Counted from the first letter of the stretch, positions 43,129 through 52,520 are shown. The stretch is DNA of 64,000 nucleotides from Candidatus Brocadiaceae bacterium (GCA_012728835.1 JAAYEJ010000012.1:1-64000), one strand, 5' to 3'. The notes: generated by a model from the letters alone, not told the origin. Numbers and translations: made by a program.

Positions 43129-43934
43129 GGGTGTTCGATGGCCGCGTCGCCCGGCGGGTAGGGGAACCGGGGGTGCCACGGGAGCGCGCAGAGTTCGACC
43201 AGGAACTCCGCCAGGCCGCGGCACGACGCCTCGATGTCGAGTCGGCCCTTCTCGGCACTGGAGCGGCGGGTCTCGCCCCCGCCGCCCAGCGGGACGTGCA
43301 GGTGCCAGGGGCGCACGTAGTAGACGGGGCGGTTGGCCCGGAACTCGACCAGTGGACGGCCGAACGGCAGATCCTGCAGGTGCTCGGCGTGGACGAGGTC
43401 GGGATGCAGGTGCATGATCCGGGACGTCTCGCGCTCGCCGCCGTGGTCCGAGGGGTGCTCGATCACCTCCCGGGCTTCCGGCCAGAAGGCCGAACCGCCG
43501 GTCAGGCAGACGAACGCGCGGCGGTCGGGGTCGGTGACGCCGAAGTGCTCGCGCAGCGTTGCTCGCAGCGTGTCGGTGTTGCCGCCGTGGCCGTTCACGA
43601 GCACGACCTTGCGGATGCCATCCTCTTCCAGGGCGGCGATGATGTCCAGCAGCACGCGCATCAGCGTGCGCACGCCGATGCGGCAGGCGAACGGCCATGC
43701 CTTGAAGTTCACGTTGTTGCCGATGGGCAGCGTGGGGTACATCAGCACGCGGCCGCCCTGTTCGTTGGCCCGCACGACGGCGCGCCGGCAGAGTTCGTCG
43801 CAGTAGAAGAAGTCGGTGCCGTAGGGCAGGACCGGCCCGTGCGGCTCGGTCGACCCCACGCCCAGAACCACGGCCTCGGGGGCGAATGCACGTACCTCAT
43901 CCAGCGTCATATCGGCCAGAATGCCCGATGCCAT
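43125..43934 (-). CDS. creatininase-family metalloamidohydrolase, copy A
   Basis: A 269-residue enzyme. The two-metal centre of the creatininase family is complete: GVGSTEPHGPVLPYGTD supplies Glu, His and Asp, LVNGHGGNTDTL supplies His, and HPSDHGGERETSRIM supplies the bridging Glu. The family hydrolyses cyclic amides or formamides (creatinine, formylaminopyrimidine, mycofactocin precursor peptides); the substrate here is unknown. ATG 43934 has AGGAG with a 6-nt gap. It lies 8 nt after copy B and overlaps the GHL10 gene downstream. Confidence 0.85.
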   Translation of the reverse strand: MASGILADMTLDEVRAFAPEAVVLGVGSTEPHGPVLPYGTDFFYCDELCRRAVVRANEQGGRVLMYPTLPIGNNVNFKAWPFACRIGVRTLMRVLLDIIAALEEDGIRKVVLVNGHGGNTDTLRATLREHFGVTDPDRRAFVCLTGGSAFWPEAREVIEHPSDHGGERETSRIMHLHPDLVHAEHLQDLPFGRPLVEFRANRPVYYVRPWHLHVPLGGGGETRRSSAEKGRLDIEASCRGLAEFLVELCALPWHPRFPYPPGDAAIEHP

Positions 43935-43942
43935 GCGTTCTC

Positions 43943-44710
43943 CTACCGTTCCGGGGTCTCGTGTGCGCCGTACGGCCGGTTCTCGGCCAGCCATTCCAGG
44001 CGTTCGGTGACGTGTGCCCGCAGGTTGGCCTTGATGGAATCCAGGATGCGCTCGCCCTTCTCCCGCGAGGCGGCCGACGGCCGGCCGTAGACGCCCCGCG
44101 GGACCGCCCAGCCCATGCCGAAGGTGTTCAGGTCGGACTGCCGCCACCCCGGCTTGTCCGGCACCATGTCCTGGACGTCCGACCCGACCAGGTCCGGCCG
44201 CAGCGCCATCAGAAGGGACGTCTCGCCCTCTCCGGCGTGGACGTCGAGGCCCGGCCGGTCGTGCGTCTCCAGGATGTCGGGGTCGGGGTGGTCCCAGACG
44301 TGGACCAGGAGGATCCTCAGCGGCCGGTCCGCGCGGTTGATATCCCGGATGACCGGCGCCAGGGCGAAATTCCCCCCGTGGCCGTTGACGACGATCAGCG
44401 TCCTGAAGCCCTGTTCCTGCACGGCGTCGGCAATGTCGCGGACGATCTGCATCAGGGTCTCCGGCCGGAGCGTCACCGTGCCGGCGAAGCCCGTCTGTTC
44501 CAGGCTGGTGCCGTATGCGAGCGGAGGCAACAGGGCGGCGTTCAGTTCCTCGGCCAGGAAGCGGGCGAAGTAGTCCGCCACGATCGTGTCGCAGAGCAGC
44601 GGCAGGTGGCCGGAATGCTGCTCAAAGGACCCGATCGGCAGTATGCAGGCCGTCGGGGCGGCGTCGCGCCACTCAGGGGACGTCTTCAGGCCGTCGAGCA
44701 CGCGGTTCAC
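43943..44710 (-). CDS. creatininase-family metalloamidohydrolase, copy B
   Basis: A 255-residue paralogue of the next gene. Its metal site is also intact: ILPIGSFEQHSGHLPLLCDT, VVNGHGGNFALAP and LDVHAGEGETSLLMAL. The last matches the classic HAGExETS motif more closely than copy A. GTG 44710 is chosen because AGGAG lies 8 nt upstream; the frame stays open further upstream without a ribosome site. First gene of the operon copy B, copy A, GHL10. The two copies may form a hetero-oligomer or act in sequence; the sequence does not decide this. Confidence 0.83.
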   Translation of the reverse strand: MNRVLDGLKTSPEWRDAAPTACILPIGSFEQHSGHLPLLCDTIVADYFARFLAEELNAALLPPLAYGTSLEQTGFAGTVTLRPETLMQIVRDIADAVQEQGFRTLIVVNGHGGNFALAPVIRDINRADRPLRILLVHVWDHPDPDILETHDRPGLDVHAGEGETSLLMALRPDLVGSDVQDMVPDKPGWRQSDLNTFGMGWAVPRGVYGRPSAASREKGERILDSIKANLRAHVTERLEWLAENRPYGAHETPER

Positions 44711-44752
44711 GGGCAGGTCTCCTGCGAAGGGCGGCGGCTGCTCCGGCAGCAA

Positions 44753-44781
44753 GGTGTATGCGCTCCGGCTGCGGCTGTCAA
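44753..44781 (-). promoter_or_regulatory. candidate promoter for the creatininase operon
   Basis: Minus strand: TTGACA (44781-44776, perfect), 17-nt spacer, TACACC (44758-44753). Strong -35, weak -10. Confidence 0.45.
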
Positions 44782-44955
44782 GTGAACCGGCGGGCCGGCC
44801 TGAGGGGTTCGGCGCGCGCTTGACTCTGCCGGCGGACTGTGGGAGAGTGTGCGGGAACCGACGCGCGGACCCGCGCCCGTCCCCCCGCCGGGCGTGAGCG
44901 AACGGCGTCATCCCCTTCGTCCCATCGGGCGGAGCCTCCAGCGAGGTCATCCCTG

Positions 44956-46392
44956 GTGCACCAGCCGCAGTGGGCCATGCCGCCGGTCAGCAGTTTTGCC
45001 GAGGCCGTTGTCTTCCTCGAGAAGGGCATCGATTACGAGCGCACCCGGCGGTGGCTGCACAATGCGCGCTGGATGAACCTGCCCCGCGTGGCGGCGTTGC
45101 TGGACGCGATGGGAGACCCGCACCGGGCCTACAAGGTCCTGCACGTGGCCGGCACGAAGGGCAAGGGCAGCACCGCCGGGGCGGCCGCGCACTGCCTGCA
45201 CCGGGCCGGGCTGCGCACCGGGCTTCTGACCTCGCCGCACCTGGTCACGCACCGCGAGCGCATCCGCGTGGACGGCCGTATGATCTCGCAGGACGAGTTC
45301 TGGCCGATCGTGCGCAGGATGCAGCCGCACGTGGAGGCCCGGCGGGCTGCCGAGGGGCTGGACAGCCACCGTGCGCCGACCTACTTCGAGATGCTGACCG
45401 TGCTGGCGCTGGAGCACTTCGCCCGGCGGGGCGCCGAGTGGGCGGTCGTCGAGGTGGGCCTGGGCGGCCGGCTCGATTCCACCAACGTCGTCTCCCCGGC
45501 CGTCTGCGTCATCACCCCGATCGGCTACGACCACATGGACAAGCTGGGCGAGACGCCGGGCGAGATCGCCGCCGAGAAGGGCGGCATCCTCAAGGAGGGC
45601 GTGCCGTTCGTGCTGGGGCGGCAGCGCTACCCCGATGCGCGGGAGACCCTCCGGCGCATGGCGACCGAGCGGCACTGCCCGTGCTGGGAGGTGGGCCGCG
45701 ACGTGGTGCTGATCCGGAACGAGGTGCTGGCGGCGCCGGCCTCGGCCCCGACCGCGCCGGTGGGTCGGCGATTCGGGCTTCGCACGCCCTGCGGCGAGCA
45801 CCACGACCTGTTCACGCCGCTGCTGGGCGCCCACCAGCTCGACAACCTGGCGGCGGCCGTCGCCGCCCTGGAGATGGCGGTCGAGCACGGAGACCTGGCG
45901 TTCCCGGCCGCCGCCCTGCCGGCGGCCCTGGCCGACTTCCGGATACCGGGCCGCGTGGAGCTGCTCCAGCGGCAGCCGGCGTTCGTGCTCGACGTGGCCC
46001 ACACGATCGAGTCCACCGAGGCGCTGATCGACGCGCTGTCGGTGCATTTCCCGGGCCGTCGCGTGCACGTCGTCTTCGGGTGCAGCGCCGACAAGAACGC
46101 CGAGGGCATGCTGGGTGCCATGCGCGGCCACTGCGCGACGCTGACGGCCACGCAGTCGCGGATGCGGCGGGCGCGGCCGGCCGTCGAGGTGGCCCAGGCG
46201 GCCGTCGGCTGCGGGCTGGCGGACGCCGGCTGCCGGATCGACACCATTCCGGACGCCTGGGAGGCGGTTCGAGTCGCTCTGGAGCGGGCGGAGCCGGCGG
46301 ACGTCGTCTGCGTCACCGGGTCCTTCTACGTGGCCGGGGAGGTGCGGGCCGAGTGGGCGAAGCGGCATCCGGAGGCGGCCGAAGAGACGTGA
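44956..46392 (+). CDS. folC: bifunctional folylpolyglutamate/dihydrofolate synthase
   Basis: A 478-residue Mur-ligase-fold enzyme that ligates glutamate to (dihydro)pteroate or folate using ATP. Motifs in order: YERTRRWLHNARWMNLPRV, the P-loop VLHVAGTKGKGSTAG (near residue 58), LLTSPHLVTHRERIRVDG, EVGLGGRLDSTNVV, ITPIGYDHMDKLGETPGEIAAEKGGI, GAHQLDNLAAAVAAL, FVLDVAHTIESTEAL and VCVTGSFYVAGEV. GTG 44956 has GAGGT 8 nt upstream; ATG 44977 is the alternative without a ribosome site. It is separate from the folate cluster at 23649-25859 but would complete that pathway. Confidence 0.9.
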   Translation: MHQPQWAMPPVSSFAEAVVFLEKGIDYERTRRWLHNARWMNLPRVAALLDAMGDPHRAYKVLHVAGTKGKGSTAGAAAHCLHRAGLRTGLLTSPHLVTHRERIRVDGRMISQDEFWPIVRRMQPHVEARRAAEGLDSHRAPTYFEMLTVLALEHFARRGAEWAVVEVGLGGRLDSTNVVSPAVCVITPIGYDHMDKLGETPGEIAAEKGGILKEGVPFVLGRQRYPDARETLRRMATERHCPCWEVGRDVVLIRNEVLAAPASAPTAPVGRRFGLRTPCGEHHDLFTPLLGAHQLDNLAAAVAALEMAVEHGDLAFPAAALPAALADFRIPGRVELLQRQPAFVLDVAHTIESTEALIDALSVHFPGRRVHVVFGCSADKNAEGMLGAMRGHCATLTATQSRMRRARPAVEVAQAAVGCGLADAGCRIDTIPDAWEAVRVALERAEPADVVCVTGSFYVAGEVRAEWAKRHPEAAEET

Positions 46393-46403
46393 CCGCCGGG
46401 GGG

Positions 46404-46706
46404 CTACGAGGTGCGGGGGCCGTCGGGCGCGTCTGCGTCCGGCGCGGTTTCGGCGCTTCGGCGGGCCTGCTCGATGAGGTCGAGCAGCGAGGCGACCTTC
46501 GGCCGGAAGCCGCGTCGGGCGAGCGTGCCGAACGCCTCCGGCTCCAGGTGCTCGCGCAGGAACCCGGCGACGTCGAAGACCTCCCACCAGCAGTCCAGGA
46601 CCAGCGGGCAGACGGTGTCGCCTTCCTGTGTGCGGCAGTATCGGAAGGCGACCTCGTGGCCCAGTCGGCGGCATCGCAGCCGCCGCGCGTCGTGCTCGTC
46701 GATCAT
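46404..46706 (-). CDS. small conserved four-cysteine protein, function unknown
   Basis: A 100-residue protein. The first 45 residues are conserved-looking and carry four cysteines (C12, C24, C33, C39) in RCRRLGHEVAFRYCR and TVCPLVLDCWWEVFDVAGFL, suggesting a metal or iron-sulfur site or a structural zinc ribbon. The rest is a charged helix. I recall similar short proteins in other bacteria but know no function. It is the last gene of the TrpB2/DegT/M14 operon, 19 nt after the M14 gene. Confidence 0.6.
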   Translation of the reverse strand: MIDEHDARRLRCRRLGHEVAFRYCRTQEGDTVCPLVLDCWWEVFDVAGFLREHLEPEAFGTLARRGFRPKVASLLDLIEQARRSAETAPDADAPDGPRTS

Positions 46707-46725
46707 AGGGGCCCCGTCTCTTCGC

Positions 46726-48234
46726 TCAGCGGCCGGCGATGCGGCGGAGGCATTCCTGCACGGCGGCCAGGGCGATCTCGACGACCGTCTCGGTGTTCAT
46801 CAGGATGGCGTGCATGCCGTCGCGGTTGCCGGACATCTCGATCACAAACGCGGCCGGAGTGCCGCCCTCGGCGGCGTAGCCGATCAGGTAGGGCATCTGT
46901 CTCGACGGCTTCGTGATGTCGTCCATGTTGACCTGCTGGAACGGTCCGAAGTCCGGCCTCTGGCAGAGGAAACGGTCCTTGAGCCGGGCGCGGATGTTGG
47001 CATGGATGTCGTCGACGAACGCGTGGTCGCCCTTGTGGGCGCGGATCAGGCCGTAGTCGGCCGTGTGGAAGTCGATGGCGCAGAGGGGGCGGCACCGGTC
47101 CAGGATCCGCTGCAGGACGAGCGTCTCGCGTTCAGAGGCCGGCCGGGGGCCCTTGTAGTTGTAGTCCCAGGGCGTCGCGACGTCCTGGACCTCGGGCAGG
47201 GCGTCCCAGGCGCAGTCGAAGTTGCGGTTCAGGTCCACGCCGCGCGAGTTCTGGCGGGTGAAGTGCTCGTGGCCCCAGGGGTTCTGGATGGGCACGAACT
47301 GGAAGTGCAGGCGAGACGTGTCGAGCCCTTCGAGGTCAGGGCGTTCGGCCAGCAGCTCGGCCAGCCGCAGGACGCCGTAGGCGTTCTCCCACTCCCAGCC
47401 GTGGATGGAGGCGCCGACGTAGAGCGTGGGGTTGTCCTGCCGGCCCAGGCTGAGGCTCCACATGGGCCGGCCGTCGCTGGAGGGCCCCTCGTTCCGGAGC
47501 GTCAACGCGGGGTGCGCACGCGCAACGTCCGCCATGGCGTCGGCGAACTCCTCGTAGCTCCAGCGCTTCGGGTAGTTCCGGCCGTAGCGCACGCCGCTGC
47601 CCAGCATGTTGGCCAGGAACAGGTACTTGTTGGTCGAGCCGTGGCTGTTGAACGTCGGGCGGCCGGGCGAGAGCATGTCGAGGGCCACGATCCGGCCCTT
47701 TCCGACCTTCTCCTCGACCATGACGGCGCCCTGGTTCACGGTTGAGGTGGCCAGGATGCGCACGGTCTCGGACTCGCGCACGCCGAAGAGCTGGCGCTGG
47801 AACGTCTGGTTCTCGTAGCGCAGGTCGGCGGTGCGCTCCACGCAGCCGAACCAGCCGATCCGGTCGCCGACCGCAAAGCCGCTGGTCACGTCGCATTCGA
47901 CCTCGATCCGCAGAGCCGGGGGTTCTGCATCGAGCAGGTGCGTCTTGCTCAGCCGCAGGCCGCGGTTCTCGGAATACTCCAGCAGGCAGGACAGGACCTG
48001 CCCGCCCTGGCGGGCATAGGCCGTCAGGGCCCGGTAGTTGAGCTTGGGCAGCAGGACGCCGTGGGCGACCTGCGTGATGACGCAGGCGTAGGGCGCCAGC
48101 GAGGCCGAGGTGATGCGTTCCTTCGTGTAGTCGAGCCGGTCCAGCCGGCCGGGGTAGAGGATATCGAGGTCCTCCCCGATGCGGCTGCGGGACGGATCGG
48201 CCAGAAGCAGGATGTCCTTGCGCCTGCGGGCCAT
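46726..48234 (-). CDS. M14-family zinc carboxypeptidase with an N-terminal amidotransferase-like domain
   Basis: A 502-residue protein. Residues 1-230 look like an alpha/beta ThuA-type or amidotransferase-like domain (DILLLADPSRSRIG, YARQGGQVLSCLLEY, VGKGRIVALDMLSPG). Residues from about 240 form an M14 carboxypeptidase: ASIHGWEWENAYG (His and Glu zinc ligands near 275), SRGVDLNRNFD, AIDFHTADYG (third ligand) and FVIEMSGNRDG with the catalytic Glu. No signal peptide is seen, so it probably acts on a cytoplasmic amide or isopeptide. It follows the DegT-like gene by 27 nt. The substrate is unknown. Confidence 0.82.
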   Translation of the reverse strand: MARRRKDILLLADPSRSRIGEDLDILYPGRLDRLDYTKERITSASLAPYACVITQVAHGVLLPKLNYRALTAYARQGGQVLSCLLEYSENRGLRLSKTHLLDAEPPALRIEVECDVTSGFAVGDRIGWFGCVERTADLRYENQTFQRQLFGVRESETVRILATSTVNQGAVMVEEKVGKGRIVALDMLSPGRPTFNSHGSTNKYLFLANMLGSGVRYGRNYPKRWSYEEFADAMADVARAHPALTLRNEGPSSDGRPMWSLSLGRQDNPTLYVGASIHGWEWENAYGVLRLAELLAERPDLEGLDTSRLHFQFVPIQNPWGHEHFTRQNSRGVDLNRNFDCAWDALPEVQDVATPWDYNYKGPRPASERETLVLQRILDRCRPLCAIDFHTADYGLIRAHKGDHAFVDDIHANIRARLKDRFLCQRPDFGPFQQVNMDDITKPSRQMPYLIGYAAEGGTPAAFVIEMSGNRDGMHAILMNTETVVEIALAAVQECLRRIAGR

Positions 48235-48261
48235 GGCAACTCCGGAGCTGTGGCGTCGCCG

Positions 48262-49584
48262 CTATGCCTGTTCGTCGCGCGGGATTCGGTCGGCGTTTTC
48301 CGCCACCTTGCGGTAGGCGGCGGCGTACTGCGCGATCAGTTCGGGATAGTCCTTCTTGAACCACGGGATGCCGCAGGCGATCTCGTTGATGGATTCGGAG
48401 ACGGGCAGCGCGCCGCGTCCCTGGCGCAGGTCCCGCTGGCCGAAGGAGACCATCGTCGGCTTGCCCATGCGGAACAGGTCGGCCTCGTGGAAGACGGGAT
48501 GCAGGTGCAGCGCGAAGTTGGCGCCGGCATTGCACGCGCCGACGCCTTCGGCGCGGACGGCCTCGGTGAACTTCGCGCAGGAGAGTCCGTCGAGTTCCGC
48601 GGCCCGGTAGCAGCCCCGGGCGTAGTACCAGCCGCCCATCGTCGAGCCGGAGTCCTTCGGCGGCCGGTGCTCGTGGATGCCGGGCACGCCGTCCAGGAGG
48701 TCCCAGAAGCGGTTCAGTGCGGCCTGGACCTCGGCGATGCGGGCGGGGTAGTACTTCAGTTGGACGCGTCCCATGGCGGAGCACCATTGGTTCATGCGGT
48801 GCTTGAAGCCGCCGAGCGGGATTCCGGCGAACTTCTTCAGTTCGGGGTCGGTGACCTGCGGATCGACCGGGTTCCAGCGCGAGTAGCCGCCGGTCCGTTC
48901 GTAGTGGCCGTAGGCGATGCAGTGCTCGTAGATGGCGCGGTCGCTGGTGACGAGCATGCCGGCCTCGCCGATGGCGAAGCTCTTGCCGGCCATCATGCTC
49001 ATGGCGCCCACGTCGCCGATGGTGCCGAGCATCCGGCCCTTGTAGAGCCCGCCCTGGGCGTGCGAGACGTCCTCGATGACCTTCACGCCGTGCTTGCGCG
49101 CGATGGCCATGATCCGGTCCATCTCGCAGGGATAGCCGCAGTAGTGGACGACCACGATGGCCCGCGTGCGGGGGCCGATACGGTGTTCGATGTCGTCGGG
49201 GTCGATGCAGAGCGTGTCCGGCAGGATGTCGCAGAAGTGGACGGCCGCGCCGAGCGACAGGGCGGGCACGGCGCTGGCCCAGTAGGTCATGCTGGGGCAG
49301 ATGATCTCATCGCCGGCTCCCACGCCGCAGGCCCACATGGCGGCGCGGAGCGACTCGGTGCCGTTGGGATAGGCCAGGGCGAACGGCGCCCCGATCCACT
49401 GCGCGAACTCCTGCTCGAACTGCTTCGTGATCGCCGTGCCGCTCATCGCGCGGTCGCGCAGGACACCCAGCACGGCCTGCTCGTCTTCTTCGGTCACGAT
49501 GGGCCAGACGAAGGCGTCGCCCGCGTCGAGGGTCACCGTTTTGGGTCCGCCCAGAAGGGCCAGTGTGTCTTTCCCGTCGGCCAT
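48262..49584 (-). CDS. DegT/DnrJ/EryC1/StrS-family PLP aminotransferase
   Basis: A 440-residue aminotransferase-like protein. Typical motifs: LALLGGPKTV at the start, FALAYPNGTESLRAAMWACGV, EIICPSMTYWASAVPAL, VVHYCGYPCEMDRI, VKVIEDVSHAQGGLYKGRM and the PLP lysine in MSMMAGKSFAIGEAGM. Such enzymes aminate nucleotide-linked keto sugars or, in the AHBA-like branch, keto-cyclitols. No sugar-nucleotide genes are adjacent; the operon instead holds TrpB2 and an M14 peptidase. ATG 49584 has CAGGAG with a 7-nt gap. The exact substrate is open. Confidence 0.85.
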   Translation of the reverse strand: MADGKDTLALLGGPKTVTLDAGDAFVWPIVTEEDEQAVLGVLRDRAMSGTAITKQFEQEFAQWIGAPFALAYPNGTESLRAAMWACGVGAGDEIICPSMTYWASAVPALSLGAAVHFCDILPDTLCIDPDDIEHRIGPRTRAIVVVHYCGYPCEMDRIMAIARKHGVKVIEDVSHAQGGLYKGRMLGTIGDVGAMSMMAGKSFAIGEAGMLVTSDRAIYEHCIAYGHYERTGGYSRWNPVDPQVTDPELKKFAGIPLGGFKHRMNQWCSAMGRVQLKYYPARIAEVQAALNRFWDLLDGVPGIHEHRPPKDSGSTMGGWYYARGCYRAAELDGLSCAKFTEAVRAEGVGACNAGANFALHLHPVFHEADLFRMGKPTMVSFGQRDLRQGRGALPVSESINEIACGIPWFKKDYPELIAQYAAAYRKVAENADRIPRDEQA

Positions 49585-49622
49585 GACTCTACTCCTGAAA
49601 GAACGCGCGCCGTCTCGTTGGG

Positions 49623-50990
49623 TCAGCGGGGTTTCGGCAGGCCTTCGAGGCCGCTGAGCGACTCCTTGAGGATCTCCTCGGGAAGCGCCATGTCCTGCAG
49701 CTTGCCCTGGAAGAAGGCATCGTATGCGGCCATGTCCATCATGCCGTGTCCCGACCAGTTGAAGAGGATCACCTTCTCCTTGCCCTCTTCCTTGGCTTTC
49801 TTCGCCTCCTGGATGGCGGCCGCGATGGCATGGGACGTCTCCGGGGCGGGCAGGAAGCCCTCGGTGCGCGCGAACAGGACGGACGCCTCGTAGCACTCCA
49901 ACTGGTGCAGGGCGCGCGCCTCGATCAGTCCGTCGCGGACCAGTTGGCTCACCAGCGGCGCCATGCCGTGGTAGCGCAGCCCCCCGGCATGGATGGGGGG
50001 CGGCACGAAGTCGTGCCCCAGCGAGTACATCGGCAGCAGGGGCGTCATCTTCGCCGTGTCGCCGAAGTCATAGACGAACGGGGCGCGCGTGAGCGTGGGG
50101 CAGGCCGCCGGTTCGGTGGCCAGGATGTGGACCTCCTTGCCGGCGATCTTCTCCCGGATGAAGGGGAAGGACAGCCCGGCGAAGTTGGAGCCGCCGCCGG
50201 CGCAGCCGATGACCACGTCCGGCCAGTCGCCGGCCAGGGCCATCTGCTTCAGGGCCTCTTCGCCGATGATCGTCTGGTGCAGGAGCACGTGATTGAGCAC
50301 GCTGCCGAGCGAGTAGCGGGTGTCTTCCGACATCACCGCCTGCTCGACCGCCTCGCTGATAGCGATGCCGAGGCTGCCCGGCGTGTCCGGCATCCTGGCC
50401 AGGATGGCCCGGCCCGCTTTGGTCTCCGTGCTGGGGCTGGCCACGCACTCGGCGCCCCACGCGGCCATCAGCAGCTTGCGGAAGGGTTTCTGGTCGAAGC
50501 TGATGCGGACCATGAACACCTTGCACTCGAGTCCGAACAGGGCGCACGCCATGGCCAGGGCGCTCCCCCATTGGCCGGCGCCGGTCTCGGTGGTGATGCG
50601 CTTGATGCCGTAGACCTTGTTGTAGTAGGCCTGGGCGACGGCGGTGTTCGGCTTGTGGCTGCCCGGGGGGCTGACGCCCTCGTTCTTGTAGTAGATGCGG
50701 GCCGGCGTGCCGAGGGCCTCTTCCAGGGCCTTTGCGCGGTGCAGGGGGCTGGGCCGCCAGAGCGCGAGCTTCTCCAGGACGGGCTCGGGGATGTCGATCC
50801 AGCGCTCCTGGCTTACCTCCTGCTCTATCAGGTTCATCGGGAAGATGGGGGCCAGGTCCTCGGGGGACACCGGCTTGCCCGTCGCCGGGTTCAGCGGCGG
50901 CTGCAGCGGGTTGGGCATGTCCGCCTGAATGTTGTACCACTGGCGAGGGATCTCGTCTTCCCTCAGGATGATCCGCATTGGCGTACTCAC
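49623..50990 (-). CDS. tryptophan synthase beta-like protein, TrpB2 type
   Basis: A 455-residue PLP enzyme of the TrpB2 branch, longer than classic TrpB and usually without TrpA. Motifs: [33 protein letters not shown] with the PLP lysine, [31 protein letters not shown] and [13 protein letters not shown]. It would condense indole with L-serine or O-phosphoserine to tryptophan. GTG 50990 is chosen because AGGAGGG lies about 10 nt upstream; ATG 50978 is possible. First gene of a four-gene operon. Without trpA nearby, indole salvage or a different PLP-catalysed reaction is possible. Confidence 0.87.
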   Translation of the reverse strand: MSTPMRIILREDEIPRQWYNIQADMPNPLQPPLNPATGKPVSPEDLAPIFPMNLIEQEVSQERWIDIPEPVLEKLALWRPSPLHRAKALEEALGTPARIYYKNEGVSPPGSHKPNTAVAQAYYNKVYGIKRITTETGAGQWGSALAMACALFGLECKVFMVRISFDQKPFRKLLMAAWGAECVASPSTETKAGRAILARMPDTPGSLGIAISEAVEQAVMSEDTRYSLGSVLNHVLLHQTIIGEEALKQMALAGDWPDVVIGCAGGGSNFAGLSFPFIREKIAGKEVHILATEPAACPTLTRAPFVYDFGDTAKMTPLLPMYSLGHDFVPPPIHAGGLRYHGMAPLVSQLVRDGLIEARALHQLECYEASVLFARTEGFLPAPETSHAIAAAIQEAKKAKEEGKEKVILFNWSGHGMMDMAAYDAFFQGKLQDMALPEEILKESLSGLEGLPKPR

Positions 50991-51047
50991 GGGCAGTTGT
51001 CCCTCCTGCCGGGCAATCGGCTGCAGGTGTAGTGACAAGGAGTCAGC

Positions 51048-51076
51048 ATACTATCGCGTCCCGACGCCGGGTGCAA
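51048..51076 (-). promoter_or_regulatory. sigma70-type promoter for the TrpB2 operon
   Basis: Minus strand: TTGCAC (51076-51071), 17-nt spacer, TAGTAT (51053-51048). The predicted start near 51041 gives a leader of about 50 nt. Confidence 0.6.
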
Positions 51077-51128
51077 GGCACACGTCCGACGGCGCATGCG
51101 TCGAGAGGCCATCTTCCGCCGCCGTGCT

Positions 51129-52520
51129 TCAGGCGGAGTATGTCTCCTGCTCCGTGGGCAGCACGACCTCCCGGGCGCCCATCTTCTGCAGGTCGGCAGC
51201 CAGCGTCGATGCGGCCTCGTCCTCACCGTGGACGACGAACGCCTTGTCTACCTCTGGGCCCATCTCCGCGAAGTAGTCGCCCATCTCCTTTCGGTCGGCG
51301 TGGGCGCTCAGGGCGTTGATGGTGTGCACCTGCGCCAGCAGGTCGTAGCTTTCGCCGAATATCCTGACGGGGCTCTGCCGCTCGACCAGCCGCCGGCCCA
51401 GCGTGTGCCGGGCCTGGTACCCGACGATCAGGATGACGTTGCGCTCATCGCCGACGGAGTGCTTCAGATGGTGCAGGATTCGGCCGCCCTCGCACATGCC
51501 CGAGGCGGAGACGATGATGACGGGGCCGGACATGTCGTTGAGCTTCTTGGACTCTTCGGCGTCTTCCGTGTACGTGAGGGTGGGGAAGCGGAAGGGGTCC
51601 TCTCCCTTCTGCAGAAGGGCGGCGGCTTCCTCATCATAGCATTCGGGATGGCGCCGGTGTACGGCAGTGGCCTTGGTCGACAGGGGGCTGTCGACAAACA
51701 CGGGGATCTCGCCCATGCCGCCTTCCCGGCACAGCTCGCTGAGGAAGTAGACGATCTGCTGGGTGCGACCGACGCTGAAGGCGGGGATGATCAGCCGCGC
51801 GCGGTCGTGCCGCACCTGTTCGCACAGCGCGCCCAGCGTGGCCTTGACGTCCTGGCGGGCCGGATGCAGGCGGTTGCCGTAGGTGCTTTCGGTGATCAGG
51901 ACGTCGACGTCGTGCAGCACGTGCGGGTCGCGGATGATGGGCATGGCGCGTCGCCCGATGTCGCCGGTGAAGAAGAGCCGGCGCGTCGTGCCGTTCTCGC
52001 GCACGTCGAGCTGCACGAACGCCGAGCCCAGGATGTGCCCCGCGTCGTGGAACGTGAGCGTCACCCGCGAGGTCAGTTCCTGCGGCTTTCCGTAGGGGAC
52101 CGTCCGGAACGCTTCGAGGACCGCCGGTATGTCCTCGGGTGTGTAGAGCGGCTCGAACGGGTTCTTGCCCTGGCGCCGGCGTTTGCGGTTGACGTACGCG
52201 ACGTCCTGAACCTGCAGGTAAGCCGAGTCCGCCAGCATGATCTCGCACAGGCCCCGCGTGGGGGGCGTGGCGAAGATCGGGCCCCGGTAGCCCCGCCGGA
52301 GCAGGGAGGGGAGGTTGCCGCTGTGGTCGATGTGTGCATGGGAGAGCACGCATGCGTCGATGGACGAGCAGTCCAGCGGGATCTCACGGTTGCGCTCGAA
52401 GGCCTCCTTGCGCTTGCCTTGGTAGAGCCCGCACTCGAGCAGTATGCGTTTGCCGTCGACGGTGAGAAGGTGCATCGAGCCCGTCGTCGTGCCGACGGCG
52501 CCGAAGAACTGAAGGTCCAT
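51129..52520 (-). CDS. beta-CASP metallo-beta-lactamase ribonuclease (CPSF-like)
   Basis: A 463-residue RNA-processing nuclease of the MBL/beta-CASP/KMT type. Motifs: LSHAHIDHSGNLP (HxHxDH, zinc ligands), TFHDAGHILGSAF, FTGDIGRRAMPI, the beta-CASP start ITESTYGNRLH, FVDSPLS, VSASGMCEGGRILHHL, VGYQARHTLGRRL and INALSAHADRKEM with the late catalytic His. It is predicted to be a cytoplasmic endo- or exoribonuclease acting on single-stranded RNA. ATG 52520 has GGAGGCGGA immediately upstream. Single gene, divergent from the MATE exporter. Confidence 0.9.
   Translation of the reverse strand: MDLQFFGAVGTTTGSMHLLTVDGKRILLECGLYQGKRKEAFERNREIPLDCSSIDACVLSHAHIDHSGNLPSLLRRGYRGPIFATPPTRGLCEIMLADSAYLQVQDVAYVNRKRRRQGKNPFEPLYTPEDIPAVLEAFRTVPYGKPQELTSRVTLTFHDAGHILGSAFVQLDVRENGTTRRLFFTGDIGRRAMPIIRDPHVLHDVDVLITESTYGNRLHPARQDVKATLGALCEQVRHDRARLIIPAFSVGRTQQIVYFLSELCREGGMGEIPVFVDSPLSTKATAVHRRHPECYDEEAAALLQKGEDPFRFPTLTYTEDAEESKKLNDMSGPVIIVSASGMCEGGRILHHLKHSVGDERNVILIVGYQARHTLGRRLVERQSPVRIFGESYDLLAQVHTINALSAHADRKEMGDYFAEMGPEVDKAFVVHGEDEAASTLAADLQKMGAREVVLPTEQETYSA

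Noticed and set aside
44820-44848. A TTGACT -35 as promoter for folC
   Set aside because: No acceptable -10 hexamer lies at 16-18 nt; only GAGAGT-type sequence is found.
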